Assembly (NCBI GenBank): GCA_958510825.1 | Contig: OY294044.1 | Coordinates: 107,050,893 to 107,114,892, forward strand | DNA from: Brachypterus glaber | Taxonomy: Eukaryota; Arthropoda; Insecta; Coleoptera; Kateretidae | DNA: 64,000 bases | Direction: 5' to 3' | In this document: in pieces, positions 11,638 to 21,667 of the stretch | Position numbering within the stretch: position 1 is the stretch's first letter | How the letters are laid out: the number at the start of each line of letters is the position of its first letter | The notes under the pieces: model-generated | Seen by the model: the letters and a program-made list of their open reading frames with translations, nothing else | Databases searched by the model: none | What the model was told of the DNA's origin: nothing | Position numbers and translations under genes: made by a program

Positions 11638-13352
11638 CCAATGCATCAAAGGCCTTTCCTAGATCAATAAAAATAGCAATTACGTGCTCATAACCTTTTA
11701 ATCAAATAAAAAGAAAGCATCCAATTGTTAATGGTTATCTGTAAATTAGGTTCCAATGTATCAAAGACCCTTCTTAAGACAATTAAAATAGCGGGTAATT
11801 TTTTCTCCATATTAAACTAACAATGTGTTTTTTTTTGTTCCAGATTGTGATAGTATGTAGCGTTTAATTACGCGCTCATTACTATTTATCTGTATTTAAT
11901 CTGTGCTTATTATTATTTATTAACATTACCTAAGTACTAATTTAAAAATATAAAAAGAAAGGATCCATTTGTTAATGGTAATCTTTAAATTAGGTTTCAG
12001 TGTATCAAAGGCCCGTGTTAAATCAATAAGAATTTCAGGTAATTCTCGTCATTTTTAGATTGTGATAGCATGTCGAGTTTGTATTTAATTACATGCTCCT
12101 TAGTATTTACTTGTATTTTATCTTCAATGTGTCAAAGGCATTTGTTAGATCAATAAGAATGGCAATTACATGCTTATTATTATTTATTAATATTGGCTTA
12201 GTACTAATTTTGGAAAATAACAATAAAAGACCCATTTGTTAATGGTAATCTGTAAATTAGGTTCCAATGTATCAAAGGCATTTGTTAAGTCAATTAAAAT
12301 TGCGGGTAATTTTTTCGCCAATGTGTTTTTTTTTTGTTCCAGATTGTGATAGTATGTAGCGTTTAATTACGTGCTCATTACTATTTATCTGTATTTAATC
12401 TGTGCTTATTATTATTTATTAGCACTACCTAATTACTAATTTAAAAAAATAAAAAGAAAGTATCCATTTGTTAATGGTAATCTTTAAATTAGGTTTCAGT
12501 GTATCAAAGACCCGTGTTAGATCAATTAGAATTTCAGGTAATTCTTTCGTCATTTTTAGGTTGTGATAGCATATCGAGTTTGTATTTAATTACGTGCTCC
12601 TTATTATTTGCTTTTATATAACTTCAATGTGTCAAAGGCATTTTTTAGATCAATAAGAATGGCAATTACATGCTTATGATTATTTATTAATATTGGCTTA
12701 GTACTAATTTTGGAAAATAACAATAAAAGACCCATTTGTTAATGGTAATCTGTAAATTAGGTTCCAATGTATCAAAGGCATTTGTTAAGTCAATTAAAAT
12801 TGCGGGTAATTTTTTCGCCAATGTGTTTTTTTTTTTGTTCCAGATTGTGATAGTATGTAGCGTTTAATTACGTGCTCATTACTATTTATCTGTATTTAAT
12901 CTGTGCTTATTATTATTTATTAGCACTACCTAATTACTAATTTAAAAAAATAAAAAGAAAGTATCCATTTGTTAATGGTAATCTTTAAATTAGGTTTCAG
13001 TGTATCAAAGACCCGTGTTAGATCAATTAGAATTTCAGGTAATTCTTTCGTCATTTTTAGGTTGTGATAGCATGTCGAGTTCGTATTTAATTACGTGCTC
13101 CTTATTATTTGCTTTTATTTAACTTCAATGTGTCAAAGGCATTTTTTAGATCAATAAGAATGGCAATTACATGCTTATGATTATTTATTAATATTGGCTT
13201 AGTACTAATTTAGTAAAATAAAAATAAAAGATACATTTGTTAATGGTAATCTGTAAATTAGGTTCCAATGTATCAAAAGCCTTTGTTAAGTCAATTAAAA
13301 TTGCTGGTAATTTTTTCGCGATTAAACTAATAATGTGTTTTTTTTGTTCCAG
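11638..13352. repeat. Tandem array of about 500-bp higher-order units abutting the EcR-A exon
   Basis: Boundary copies of type A (poly-T, TTCCAG, then ATTGTGATAG) have their AG at 11843, 12342, 12843 and, in the real exon, 13352: spacings of 499, 501 and 509 bases. A second type B (TTTTTAG then TTGTGATAG) has AG at 12058, 12559 and 13060. About eleven shorter sub-units recur between them (near 11640, 11753, 11998, 12124, 12265, 12500, 12630, 12768, 13000, 13126, 13268). On the - strand each reads as an RT motif-A-like peptide, for example AIFIDLGKAFDALDP in the leftmost copy and AILIDLTKAFDTLEP in the rightmost, with the catalytic-type Asp in FIDL/LIDL. The array therefore seems built from a decayed non-LTR retrotransposon fragment plus the EcR exon boundary. 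No open frame spans more than one unit. Confidence 0.8.
13338..13352 (+). promoter_or_regulatory. Splice acceptor of the EcR-A exon
   Basis: A T-rich tract ends in TTCCAG at 13352, directly before the leader of the EcR-A exon. It implies at least one non-coding 5' exon further upstream, which I could not identify. The same boundary sequence is repeated in the array to the left, with AG ending at 11843, 12342 and 12843. Confidence 0.6.
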
Positions 13353-13912
13353 ATTGTGATAGCATGTCGCGTTTGAACCCGCCACGGTAGTCCGGTTAAT
13401 GACCGCCATATACAGTAGCGCCCTTGGCAGCATGGACATTAAACACGACCTTTCTTATCGTGGAGATGACTTGCTGCTGGTCAAGACCGAGCCCCACAAC
13501 TCCCCCACCACTAGTAACGGCCTAAGTCACATCCTAGCCTCGAATAACGGGTTAATTACCACCCTCCCTGGTGGTACCATCGGTGGTACCATCGGCGGTA
13601 CGATTCTCACTTCCGGTTCCACTTTATCCGGTTTATCCGCGTTATCAAACTCGAACGGTACCAACAACGTAAACTCAAACGGACTCAGTTCGGGACCTTT
13701 TAGTGGATTGGGGAATACGAGTGGTACCAGTGGGAACGGTAACAAACGGGCGCGGAACGACGATTGGTTGAGTTCGCCGGGCGCGAGGACGGTGGCGCCG
13801 CCACTGACGCCGTCGCCTGGACCGCAGCAGTTTACGGTGATCAGCAGTAATGGGTATTCATCGCCGATGTCCTCAGGAAGTTATGATCCTTATAGTCCTA
13901 ACGATAAAAGTG
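13353..13912 (+). CDS. EcR: Ecdysone receptor EcR, isoform-A-specific first coding exon (partial gene)
   Basis: The ecdysone receptor is the nuclear receptor that, with ultraspiracle, binds 20-hydroxyecdysone and activates moulting and metamorphosis genes. This exon encodes the variable A/B (AF-1) region of isoform A; the DNA-binding and ligand-binding domains lie on later exons outside the window. Coding starts at ATG 13399 and runs 171 codons plus one base to 13912, where GTAAGT follows (phase 1). Visible motifs: VKTEP at residues 28-32, matching a SUMO consensus and corresponding to IKIEP of fly EcR-A; three GGTI repeats at 58-69; a Ser/Asn/Gly-rich linker; KRAR at 116-119 followed by NDDW; PPLTPSPGP at 134-142; NGYSSPMSSGSYDPYSP at 151-167. 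The last three are the conserved EcR-A signature. An acceptor-like T-tract plus TTCCAG ends at 13352, and an in-frame TAG at 13360-13362 supports ATG 13399 as start. Met12 (13432) has a stronger Kozak context (A at -3, G at +4). The exon is clearly more GC-rich than its surroundings. Confidence 0.88.
13364..13390 (+). promoter_or_regulatory. Upstream open reading frame (8 codons) in the EcR-A leader
   Basis: An ATG at 13364 opens an eight-codon reading frame (MSRLNPPR) that stops at TAG 13388-13390, nine bases before the EcR-A start codon. If the exon begins at 13353 the uORF lies in the mature leader and could lower or condition translation of EcR-A. The reading frame is seen directly; the regulatory effect is inference. 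Confidence 0.4.
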
Positions 13913-13918
13913 GTAAGT
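13911..13918 (+). promoter_or_regulatory. Splice donor of the EcR-A exon
   Basis: The coding sequence reaches TG|GTAAGT, with intron GT at 13913-13914. This is a consensus donor, and it falls exactly after the conserved SYDPYSPN-type end of the isoform-A region, where fly EcR-A joins the exon shared by all isoforms. Confidence 0.8.
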
Positions 13919-14030
13919 AAAAGCAAAAATGTAATAGTAACAAAATAGCTGGGTAATTCCATAGTTATATAAAACATTTTACTATTCCTTAAAACGACTT
14001 TTGTTTGATTAACGCAGTCGTCCCTCCGAA

Positions 14031-14073
14031 GGGACTGATCGATTTCGTGCTTTTTAGCACTCTTCAGAGCCAC
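14031..14073 (-). ncRNA. Hammerhead ribozyme, inverted-arm copy (stem I weakened)
   Basis: On the - strand the order is AGCCAC complement arm (14068-14073), CTGAAGA core (14061-14067), stem II GTGC/GCAC with a six-base loop, GAA, and the small palindrome ATCGAT. The far arm of stem I is AGTCCC instead of AGTCAC, so stem I is shorter than in the three + strand copies. Confidence 0.5.
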
Positions 14074-14200
14074 ATATCGGTAGTAGGGACAACTACGAAA
14101 ATCAAATCCTGTTTTTGCTTTTCCTTACAACGATTTTTAAACTCCATATAGAGATATATGGAAAGGATTTGATTTTCGTAGTTGTCCCTACTACCGATAT

Positions 14201-14243
14201 GTGGCTCTGAAGAGTGCTAAAAAGCACGAAATCGATCAGTCAC
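14201..14243 (+). ncRNA. Hammerhead ribozyme, type I, tandem copy 1
   Basis: Stem I arm GTGGCT (14201-14206), core CTGAAGA (14207-14213, fits CUGANGA), stem II GTGC/GCAC (14214-14217 and 14224-14227) with loop TAAAAA, core GAA (14228-14230), tiny palindromic stem III ATCGAT (14231-14236), cleavage position C14237 (triplet AUC), and stem I return arm AGTCAC (14238-14243; six pairs, one G-U). A very short self-complementary stem III is usual for retroelement hammerheads, which may act as dimers. Confidence 0.75.
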
Positions 14244-14636
14244 TTCGGAGGGACGACTGCGTTAATCAAACAAAAGTCGTTTTAAGGAATAGTAAAATGT
14301 TTTATAGAGATTTTTTAAATTTGTAAATATCAAACAATTTAATTTAGTTTATTAATTCAGATACCACTGTAAAAGGTGCCCTCCTAGCGTTTAAGATTCA
14401 ATTGGCGGCAATGTCCACCGTGGCATTGATTAATCTGCCCCCTATCGACAGCGTGCAATAGGTTCTTGAAACCAATAACTGCTTCCTTTTTTGGACTGTC
14501 GATAGGTTTATCCAGTCTCTGCTTTTAGCAGTAGATGTCGCTAGCTGTTTTTGCTTTTCCTTACAACGATTTTTAAACTCCATATAGAGATATATGGAAA
14601 GGATTTGATTTTCGTAGTTGTCCCTACTACCGATAT

Positions 14637-14679
14637 GTGGCTCTGAAGAGTGCTAAAAAGCACGAAATCGATCAGTCAC
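14637..14679 (+). ncRNA. Hammerhead ribozyme, type I, tandem copy 2
   Basis: Exact copy of the motif at 14201-14243, displaced by 436 bases, with all core and stem positions retained. Confidence 0.75.
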
Positions 14680-15072
14680 TTCGGAGGGACGACTGCGTTA
14701 ATCAAACAAAAGTCGTTTTAAGGAATAGTAAAATGTTTTATATAGATTTTTTAAATTTGTAAATATCAAACAATTTAATTTAGTTTATTAATTCAGATAC
14801 CACTGTAAAAGGTGCCCTCCTAGCGTTTAAGATTCAATTGGCGGCAATGTCCACCGTGGCATTGATTAATCTGCCCCCTATCGACAGCGTGCAATAGGTT
14901 CTTGAAACCAATAACTGCTTCCTTTTTTGGACTGTCGATAGGTTTATCCAGTCTCTGCTTTTAGCAGTAGATGTCGCTAGCTGTTTTTGCTTTTCCTTAC
15001 AACGATTTTTAAACTCCATATAGAGATATATGGAAAGGATTTGATTTTCGTAGTTGTCCCTACTACCGATAT

Positions 15073-15115
15073 GTGGCTCTGAAGAGTGCTAAAAAGCACG
15101 AAATCGATCAGTCAC
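15073..15115 (+). ncRNA. Hammerhead ribozyme, type I, tandem copy 3
   Basis: Third copy at the same 436-base spacing, core and stems unchanged. Cleavage at copies 1, 2 and 3 of a transcript would release 436-nt monomers. Confidence 0.75.
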
Positions 15116-15237
15116 TTCGGAGGGACGACTGCGTTAATCAAACAAAAGTCGTTTTAAAGAATAGTAAAATGTTTTATATAGATTTTTTAAATTTGTAAAT
15201 ATCAAACAATTTAATTTAGTTTATTAATTCCATAGTT

Positions 15238-16617
15238 GCTTACGTTAAATCTTACGCCTATTTTAAATTTTAAATGTATAAATTTGTAAATTATATTAAA
15301 AGACATAATATTTATAATTTGTATAATATGTTTAATTTGTTATAAATTTATAATGTTATGTAATGTTGCTTACGTTACATTTTGTAGCATAGATTTTGAC
15401 TTAAGTACATGTATCTTTAAATTTCTGTTCTATTCCAGAATATAAAATCTTTTTAAAACTAAATGTGCATTTAAAAATGTTTAAGAAATCAGGCTAGAAT
15501 GTTTTAAATCTTTAACAATTGCTGAGTTATGTATTAAAAGATAAAATATCTGTTGCTTACGTTACAAGGGAATTCGTTGCTTACGTTACATTAAAAGTCC
15601 CTATATTTTTTTGCATTATAAACTGACTATCTTGACAATATTTTGCATTACCGAGAGTGTACATTGACTGGTATACTTTCAGTTTTTGTCCTATGTATTA
15701 CAGTTATATCGGGAATTTTCTACTGTAGAAAATTCTAGTGAGAATCGCTGTAGTATTTTGTTTTTCAGTATTTCTCTTTAACAAGATTTCATACCTAAAA
15801 CTAATTAATAATTAAATATGAATATATTATTGTTTATAATTATTGTTATTACTTTATTATTTACCCAAAAATACCACAAATATTCTTTTTATAAAATGTA
15901 ATGACAGTTTTTTTAGGTGGACTTTTATGAACATGCCTAGCGCAGTACCACGCTAGTCAGTACTGCAGTAAGTGACTTAACTCTTGGCAGAACCATAATT
16001 TGCAATTTAAAAATGGACAAAAAAGGTTTTAGTTTAGCAATTGAGAATGGAATTAAATAAATCAAATTAAAGAATATGCCTGTAAAAAGATTAAAATAAG
16101 TAAGACATGAAACAATTTATATCATTTTGCGATGAAAAAAATTGGTTTGGTATTATAAATCGTTAAAAAATAATCTCCCGAATTGCACATGATTCTTCGA
16201 ATTATCGGGAAAAATTCACAGTTTTCATTTAAGGTTGCTGTCAAAGGAAATAATTACTCCAATGCCCCGATCGTAATTATTTCCAGACAGCAAATTTTCA
16301 TGAAAACAGCAAATTTTTCCCGCATAATTGTCAGCCTCTCGTCTAATTATATATGAAAATTTTATTGCATTTAGGAAATAAAATAAATGCTGGATAAATT
16401 TCGGTACTAACATTTATAAATAGATATAGATATCAAATCCTTACAAAACATACACCGTAAAAAAGCTTTTTGTTGCGTCATTAGGAATGATTCTGTGGTT
16501 GAAAAAGTTTAATCCGAATGTAGAGAAAGAGAAATAATGGGAAATAACAATAATAAGTAACAATTCAGTCATAGGTAAAATAAAATTTTTATGTGTTTAA
16601 ATAAATTTATATCTAAA
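15238..16617 (+). other. EcR intron, AT-rich, with four GTTGCTTACGTTA motifs
   Basis: The exact 13-mer GTTGCTTACGTTA occurs at 15235-15247, 15365-15377, 15552-15564 and 15576-15588. The core TTACGTTA resembles bZIP (PAR or E4BP4-type) sites. No coding frame or mobile element was recognised in the interval. Confidence 0.5.
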
Positions 16618-16723
16618 TAAGTTAAGAATTGACACTCTATAAAAATATATACTGCACGTTTGTCGGTTAATAACCGAAAAATATATATAAGAAAGTTATC
16701 TATCTGTCGTTAAAATCAAATGG

Positions 16724-16786
16724 ACAGGAAACAGTGAATAGTACCATTTCATCCTTTTTGGGAATCATCAGCACTGTGTATCCTGT
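16724..16786 (-). ncRNA. Hammerhead-like ribozyme, left arm
   Basis: Identical motif on the - strand within the left inverted arm, reading from 16786 down to 16724, with the same bipartite stem I and the same base opposition in stem II. Confidence 0.6.
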
Positions 16787-17041
16787 ATGTTGCTAATATT
16801 CAAATAAAACGTTAGATAGATATAAAAGCATGGTGCCATCTATTGATGTGGTCACTGTTATCTGTTCACTTGTTCCCAAAAGGCAAATCGCCACAATTTA
16901 GGGTGTACAGTAACGTGCATTCAAAATGCCACGGACCTAAACCATTATATGAACCTTTAGCCGGTTAAGAAGAGTTAAATAAGTTAAGAATTGATAGTCT
17001 ATAAAAATATATACTGCACGTTTGTCGGTTAATAACCGATA

Positions 17042-17104
17042 ACAGGATACACAGTGCTGATGATTCCCAAAAAGGATGAAATGGTACTATTCACTGTTTC
17101 CTGT
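17042..17104 (+). ncRNA. Hammerhead-like ribozyme, right arm
   Basis: Core CTGATGA at 17057-17063 and GAA at 17078-17080. Stem I is bipartite: ACAGTG (17051-17056) pairs with CACTGT (17092-17097), then after a small internal loop ACAGGA (17042-17047) pairs with TCCTGT (17099-17104), all twelve pairs Watson-Crick. Stem II is weak: TCC/GGA with a T-T opposition at its base (17064 and 17077). Stem III ATGG/CTAT has a two-base loop; the cleavage triplet would be AUU, ending at 17091. Confidence 0.6.
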
Positions 17105-17432
17105 CCATTTGATTTTAACGACAGATAGATAACTTTCTTAAATTTATATCTGATAATGGCCTTGTTAAAAAAAGACAATTCTATAAAGCTAAAAAGAAAA
17201 AAAAAACAAAAGGAAATGGTTAAAAAAATACAGAAAAAGTAACGAATCCGTGAAAAACGAAAAAAAGAAAATTGCTGAGAGACTTAAAATTTTACCATTA
17301 GTTTAAAATACATAAGATTACCACCCGTCTAGAAAAGGTACCAATTGAATATTATTTAATTTTTAATTTAAAGATTTCACCAGTAATAATTGACATAACA
17401 ATGAAGTACAGAAAAAATCTGAATATTAAAAG

Positions 17433-17846
17433 AATGGAGCTCTCTACAACTAGAATTATGAAACAAAATACGTCCACCCTATCTCTATCTCATTTGTGCT
17501 ACACTTTCCAGCCAACCAAATAAATACTGTATTTGTTTTTCATACAACAAATACAGTATTTATTTGGTTGGCCGGAAAGTGTAGCAGTGAGCGGCACGAA
17601 CGAACATAGCTAATATGAATCTGTAGAATAAGATAATTCTACTAAAATTTAGATGGCGCCAGTAATTTCTTTAATAAAATAAATATAGTTACACTTTTCG
17701 CCCGACCAAGTAAATATTGTATTTGTTCAACAAAGAACAAATACAGAATTTGTTTGGTTGGGTGGAAGTGGGAGTGTATGTATGTCTTCTATCCTTTTTG
17801 GGTAGAACTTTTGTCCCTGTCTAATCTAACGGGAGAAATCTCCATT
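17433..17846 (-). mobile_element. Dispersed 414-bp element with two internal hairpins, copy 1
   Basis: Ends AATGGAGCTCTC / GATCTCCATT-like form a short TIR. Two strong hairpins lie inside: AACCAAATAAATACTGTATT with its inverse near 17512-17572, and a weaker one near 17703-17765. Further copies at 39959-40372 and 54453-54839 are in the opposite orientation. Confidence 0.65.
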
Positions 17847-17968
17847 GTTAAATAATTTTGTCAGTGTCTTGATAAAAATAAATTTAAAGGAAATCCGGCT
17901 TATCAATATATCTTCTATTTTATTCAATTATAAACCGAAATAAATGACATTTTTTGGGCAGTTTATTA

Positions 17969-20900
17969 ATTTATGCTTATTTTTAACGTTTATTTCAAAT
18001 GTTTTCTTTAAAGTATTTGCCAACTGTTCATAATTTTTCTTTTTTAGACTTATTTTTTATAGCTCGTTTGATGTTTTTAATGGCTGTCCTTAACACTAGC
18101 GTATAAATCTTAATTTGCAGGCATTTTATGAATCGTTTGGGGTCAGGTATTTCAACGACATGTCGACAATGTCTTAATTTTGGCGAATCTTTATGAGCTA
18201 TAATTATTATAAAAAACAAGTACATGTAAATATGAGAAAACATGTAGATATTAGCTTCTCTCATAGACAAAGTAACAAACTACTAGAATGATTTTTGACC
18301 GTCTGCGCATACTTCTGCGTCCCGACTAAATGCGTCCTCCATTTTGATTTTAAATGTCCAACATAAATTAAAAAAATATATATTTTATATTGGTAAGACT
18401 GTGTAACATTATTTTCTTTGTTAGAGATGTGATTTTTCATTTCACTTCAGTAGTCAGTAAAAGTTTCTTTTTGTCGTTGTTTTGTTGCCACAGTTGGTTA
18501 TATATGTATATTTATGAAAAAAACTAAATAAATATGTTAAACTTTACATAGAAAAATTTATTTTTAACAATTATTTGAATATAAAAATATAATTCTTCGC
18601 ACACACCTCTAACATGAAACTTGAAGTTAACATAACCTCATTTTTTTATATTTTTGTTTTGTGTTTATATTTTTTGTTTTCTAGTTAAATATAATTAGGT
18701 ATATACTTCTAGTTTTAGGATCAGTCGACTCACAAGACTATCTTTAGATCTCTTGTTATATGATACTTTTTTTCTCATTGATCAAAGATTTACTAAAAAC
18801 TAGGCTTCGAACAATAAAGTTACTTTTGTAAAATTGCATGTTAATATTAGATTATTTTTTATTAAAGTAAATAAAATACATTGTAGAGTGTTCATGAATT
18901 TAAGAGGTAATTATTTAATAGGACATAGTAAAGGTAGTAATAATGTCAAATAACATATCGAGTGAAAAAAGATTGAAAAATCTACCATAGTAGATGTTTT
19001 AATGGCGTGCAATGTACCTGGTTTCTAAATTCTGGCTTAGTTTAACAGTTTTTAGTTAAAATATTTTAGGTTTTTTCATGCTTACATGATGTACGAGTGT
19101 AAATAAATGACATGACTACACACTGGAGTGTATGTCCTAGTAGGACAGTCCTACACAGTATTATAGATGAAAAATTATGATCTTCATTGCACTGCACGAA
19201 TTCCTGTGTAACTTTTTTATGAGCATAATTCACATCTACAGTAGATGATATATTTTTTTATGTTATGTTATGTCGTTTATGTACATTTTAGCTATTAATT
19301 TAAATTTCCCGGTTGAGTTATAATCAAAATGGCGGATCGTAAATTTGTATATGACCTTGAGATGACAGCTCATCTATGTTCTTTATCTGTGGCTTCTCTT
19401 CAAATATGGTTTTAAAAATATTTTACCTATTTTAAATAGGACTTTTAGAAATAAAGTTAAAACTTCATAAATCATAAAAAATAGTAAACTCGAATAAATT
19501 AAGAAAATTTTTTAATAGATCTTATCTATCTAATCACTTCTTTTGAATAAAAATAAAGCCATCTCAACTGAAAAAAGTTCATCAACTTTTCTAACCATAA
19601 TGTTTTCCCACTTTAAAGAATTTTCAGTTTATGTGTATTTTTTATTTCAAACGTTTGCTTTAAAGTAGGTATTTTCATAATTTTTCTGTTTTAAACTTTT
19701 TTATAGCTCTTTTGATGTTTTTAATGGCTGTCCTGAACACTAGCGTATAAATCTTAATTTGCGGGCATTTTATGAATCGTTTGGGGTCAGGTATTTCAAC
19801 GACATGTCGACAATGTCTTAATTTTGGCGAATCTTTATGAGCTATAATTATTATAAAAAACAAGTACATGTAAATATGAGAAAACATGTAGATATTAGCT
19901 TCTCTCATAGACAAAGTAACAAACTACTAGAATGATTTTTGACCGTCTGCGCATACTTCTGCGTCCCGACTAAATGCGTCCTCCATTTTGATTTTAAATG
20001 TCCAACATAAATTAAAAAAATATATATTTTATATTGGTAAGACTGTGTAACATTATTTTCTTTGTTAGAGATGTGATTTTTCATTTCACTTCAGTAGTCA
20101 GTAAAAGTTTCTTTTTGTCGTTGTTTTGTTGCCACAGTTGATTATATATGTATATTTATGAAAAAAACTAAATAAATATGTTAAACTTTACATAGAAAAA
20201 TTTATTTTTAACAATTATTTGAATATAAAAATATAATTCTTCGCACACACCTCTAACATGAAACTTGAAGTTAACATAACCTCATTTTTTTATATTTTTG
20301 TTTTGTGTTTATATTTTTTGTTTTATAGTTAAATATAATTAGGTATATACTTCTAGTTTTAGGATCAGTCGACTCACAAGACTATCTTTAGATCTCTTGT
20401 TAAATGATACTTTTGTTCTCATTGATCAAAGATTTACTAAAAACTAGGCTTCGAACAATAAAGTTACTTTTGTAAAATTGCATGTTAATATTAGATTATT
20501 TTTTATTAAAGTAAATAAAATACATTGTAGAGTGTTCATGAATTTAAGAGGTAATTATTTAATAGGACATAGTAAAGGTAGTAATAATGTCAAATAACAT
20601 ATCGAGTGAAAAAAGATTGAAAAATCTACCATAGTAGATGTTTTAATAGCGTGCAATGTACCTGGTTTCTAAATTCTGGCTTAGTTTAACAGTTTTTAGT
20701 TAAAATATTTTAGGTTTTTTCATGCTTACATGATGTACGAGTGTAAATAAATGACATGACTACACACTGGAGTGTATGTCCTAGTAGGACAGTCCTACAC
20801 AGTATTATAGATGAAAAATTATGATCTTCATTGCACTGCACGAATTCCTGTGTAACTTTTTTATGAGCATAATTCACATCTACAGTAGATGATATATTTT

Positions 20901-21515
20901 TTTATGTTATGTTATGTCGTTTATGTACATTTTAGCTATTAATTTAAATTTCCCGGTTGAGTTATAATCAAAATGGCGGATCGTAAATTTGTATATGACC
21001 TTGAGATGACAGCTCATCTATGTTCTTTATCTGTGGCTTCTCTTCAAATATGGTTTTAAAAATATTTTACCTATTTTAAATAGGACTTTTAGAAATAAAG
21101 TTAAAACTTCATAAATCATAAAAAATAGTAAACTCGAATAAATTAAGAAAATTTTTTAATAGATCTTATCTATCTAATCACTTCTTTTGAATAAAAATAA
21201 AGCCATCTCAACTGAAAAAAGTTCATCAACTTTTCTACCCATAATGTTTTACCATTTTAAAGAATTTTCAATTTATGTGTATTTTTTATTTCAAATGTTT
21301 GCTTTAAAGTAGGTATTTTCATAATTTTTCTGTTTTAGACTTTTTTATAGCTCTTTTGATGTTTTTAATGGCTGTCCTGAACACTAGCGTATAAATCTTA
21401 ATTTGCGGGAATTTTATTAATCGTTTGGGGTCAGTTTTTTTAGCGACATGTCGATAAAGTCCTTTTTAGACTTTTTTTTGGCTCGTTTGATGTTTTTAAT
21501 AGCTGTCCTTAACAC
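17969..21515. repeat. 1,644-bp tandem duplication, two full copies and a partial third
   Basis: The landmark TCAGTCGACTCACAAG starts at 18721 and 20365, giving a period of 1,644. The copies differ at only scattered positions, so the duplication is recent. A third partial copy begins near 21271 and ends about 21445, followed by a 50-base fragment of the same start (about 21466-21515). Each full copy has an 80-codon open frame on the - strand (18028-18270 and 19675-19914) with a C-terminal basic stretch (TAIKNIKRAIKK); I recognise no family and its conservation may only reflect the duplication. Confidence 0.85.
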
Positions 21516-21667
21516 TAGGCAATTTGCTGACAAAAGTAAGCATATGTATAATTCTATAAGGAATAGAATAAAACTAGCACTAGAAATATATAATAGAATA
21601 TTTCAAAGTGGTCGTGTATTTGCAATGTCAAGTAGATATGACTGCCATACGAAGATCGTAGGCTTAA

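Larger units (their letters stand above)
13967..15224 (+). mobile_element. Hammerhead-bearing tandem retroelement in the EcR intron (Penelope-like or retrozyme type)
   Basis: The block is flanked by a perfect 13-bp direct repeat TAATTCCATAGTT (13954-13966 and 15225-15237), which I read as a TSD. Inside are an inverted arm (about 13967-14108) and 2.4 direct copies of a 436-bp unit (landmarks at 14141, 14577, 15013); the second and third copies are almost identical. Each copy carries a hammerhead motif. There is no RT or endonuclease reading frame, so the element is non-autonomous; the 61-codon open frames on the - strand at 14398 and 14834 are identical only because the unit is duplicated. Type I hammerheads in terminal repeats and variable TSDs are known from Penelope-like elements and animal retrozymes; assignment to either is inference. 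Confidence 0.75.
16618..17150. mobile_element. Inverted-pair element with hammerhead-like arms
   Basis: Arms of about 100 bp (16691-16786 and 17042-17137) are inverted copies and each holds a hammerhead-like fold. A 60-bp sequence (16618-16678, repeated at 16976-17038) precedes each arm in direct orientation. The spacer contains no open frame. A third locus lies at 41.3-42.2 kb. The architecture resembles Penelope-like terminal repeats, but I found no flanking TSD. Confidence 0.6.

Noticed and set aside
13188..13439. A protein-coding gene on the - strand over the EcR exon
   Set aside because: Its N-terminal half is the antisense of the EcR leader; only the RT motif-A segment is meaningful, and that belongs to the repeat array.
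14398..15019. Two identical 61-codon proteins in the EcR intron
   Set aside because: Identity comes from the 436-bp tandem repeat; there is no family signature and the ends are set by the repeat.
18028..18270. Genuine gene in the tandem duplication
   Set aside because: No domain, splice or codon evidence; conservation between the two copies is explained by the recent duplication.
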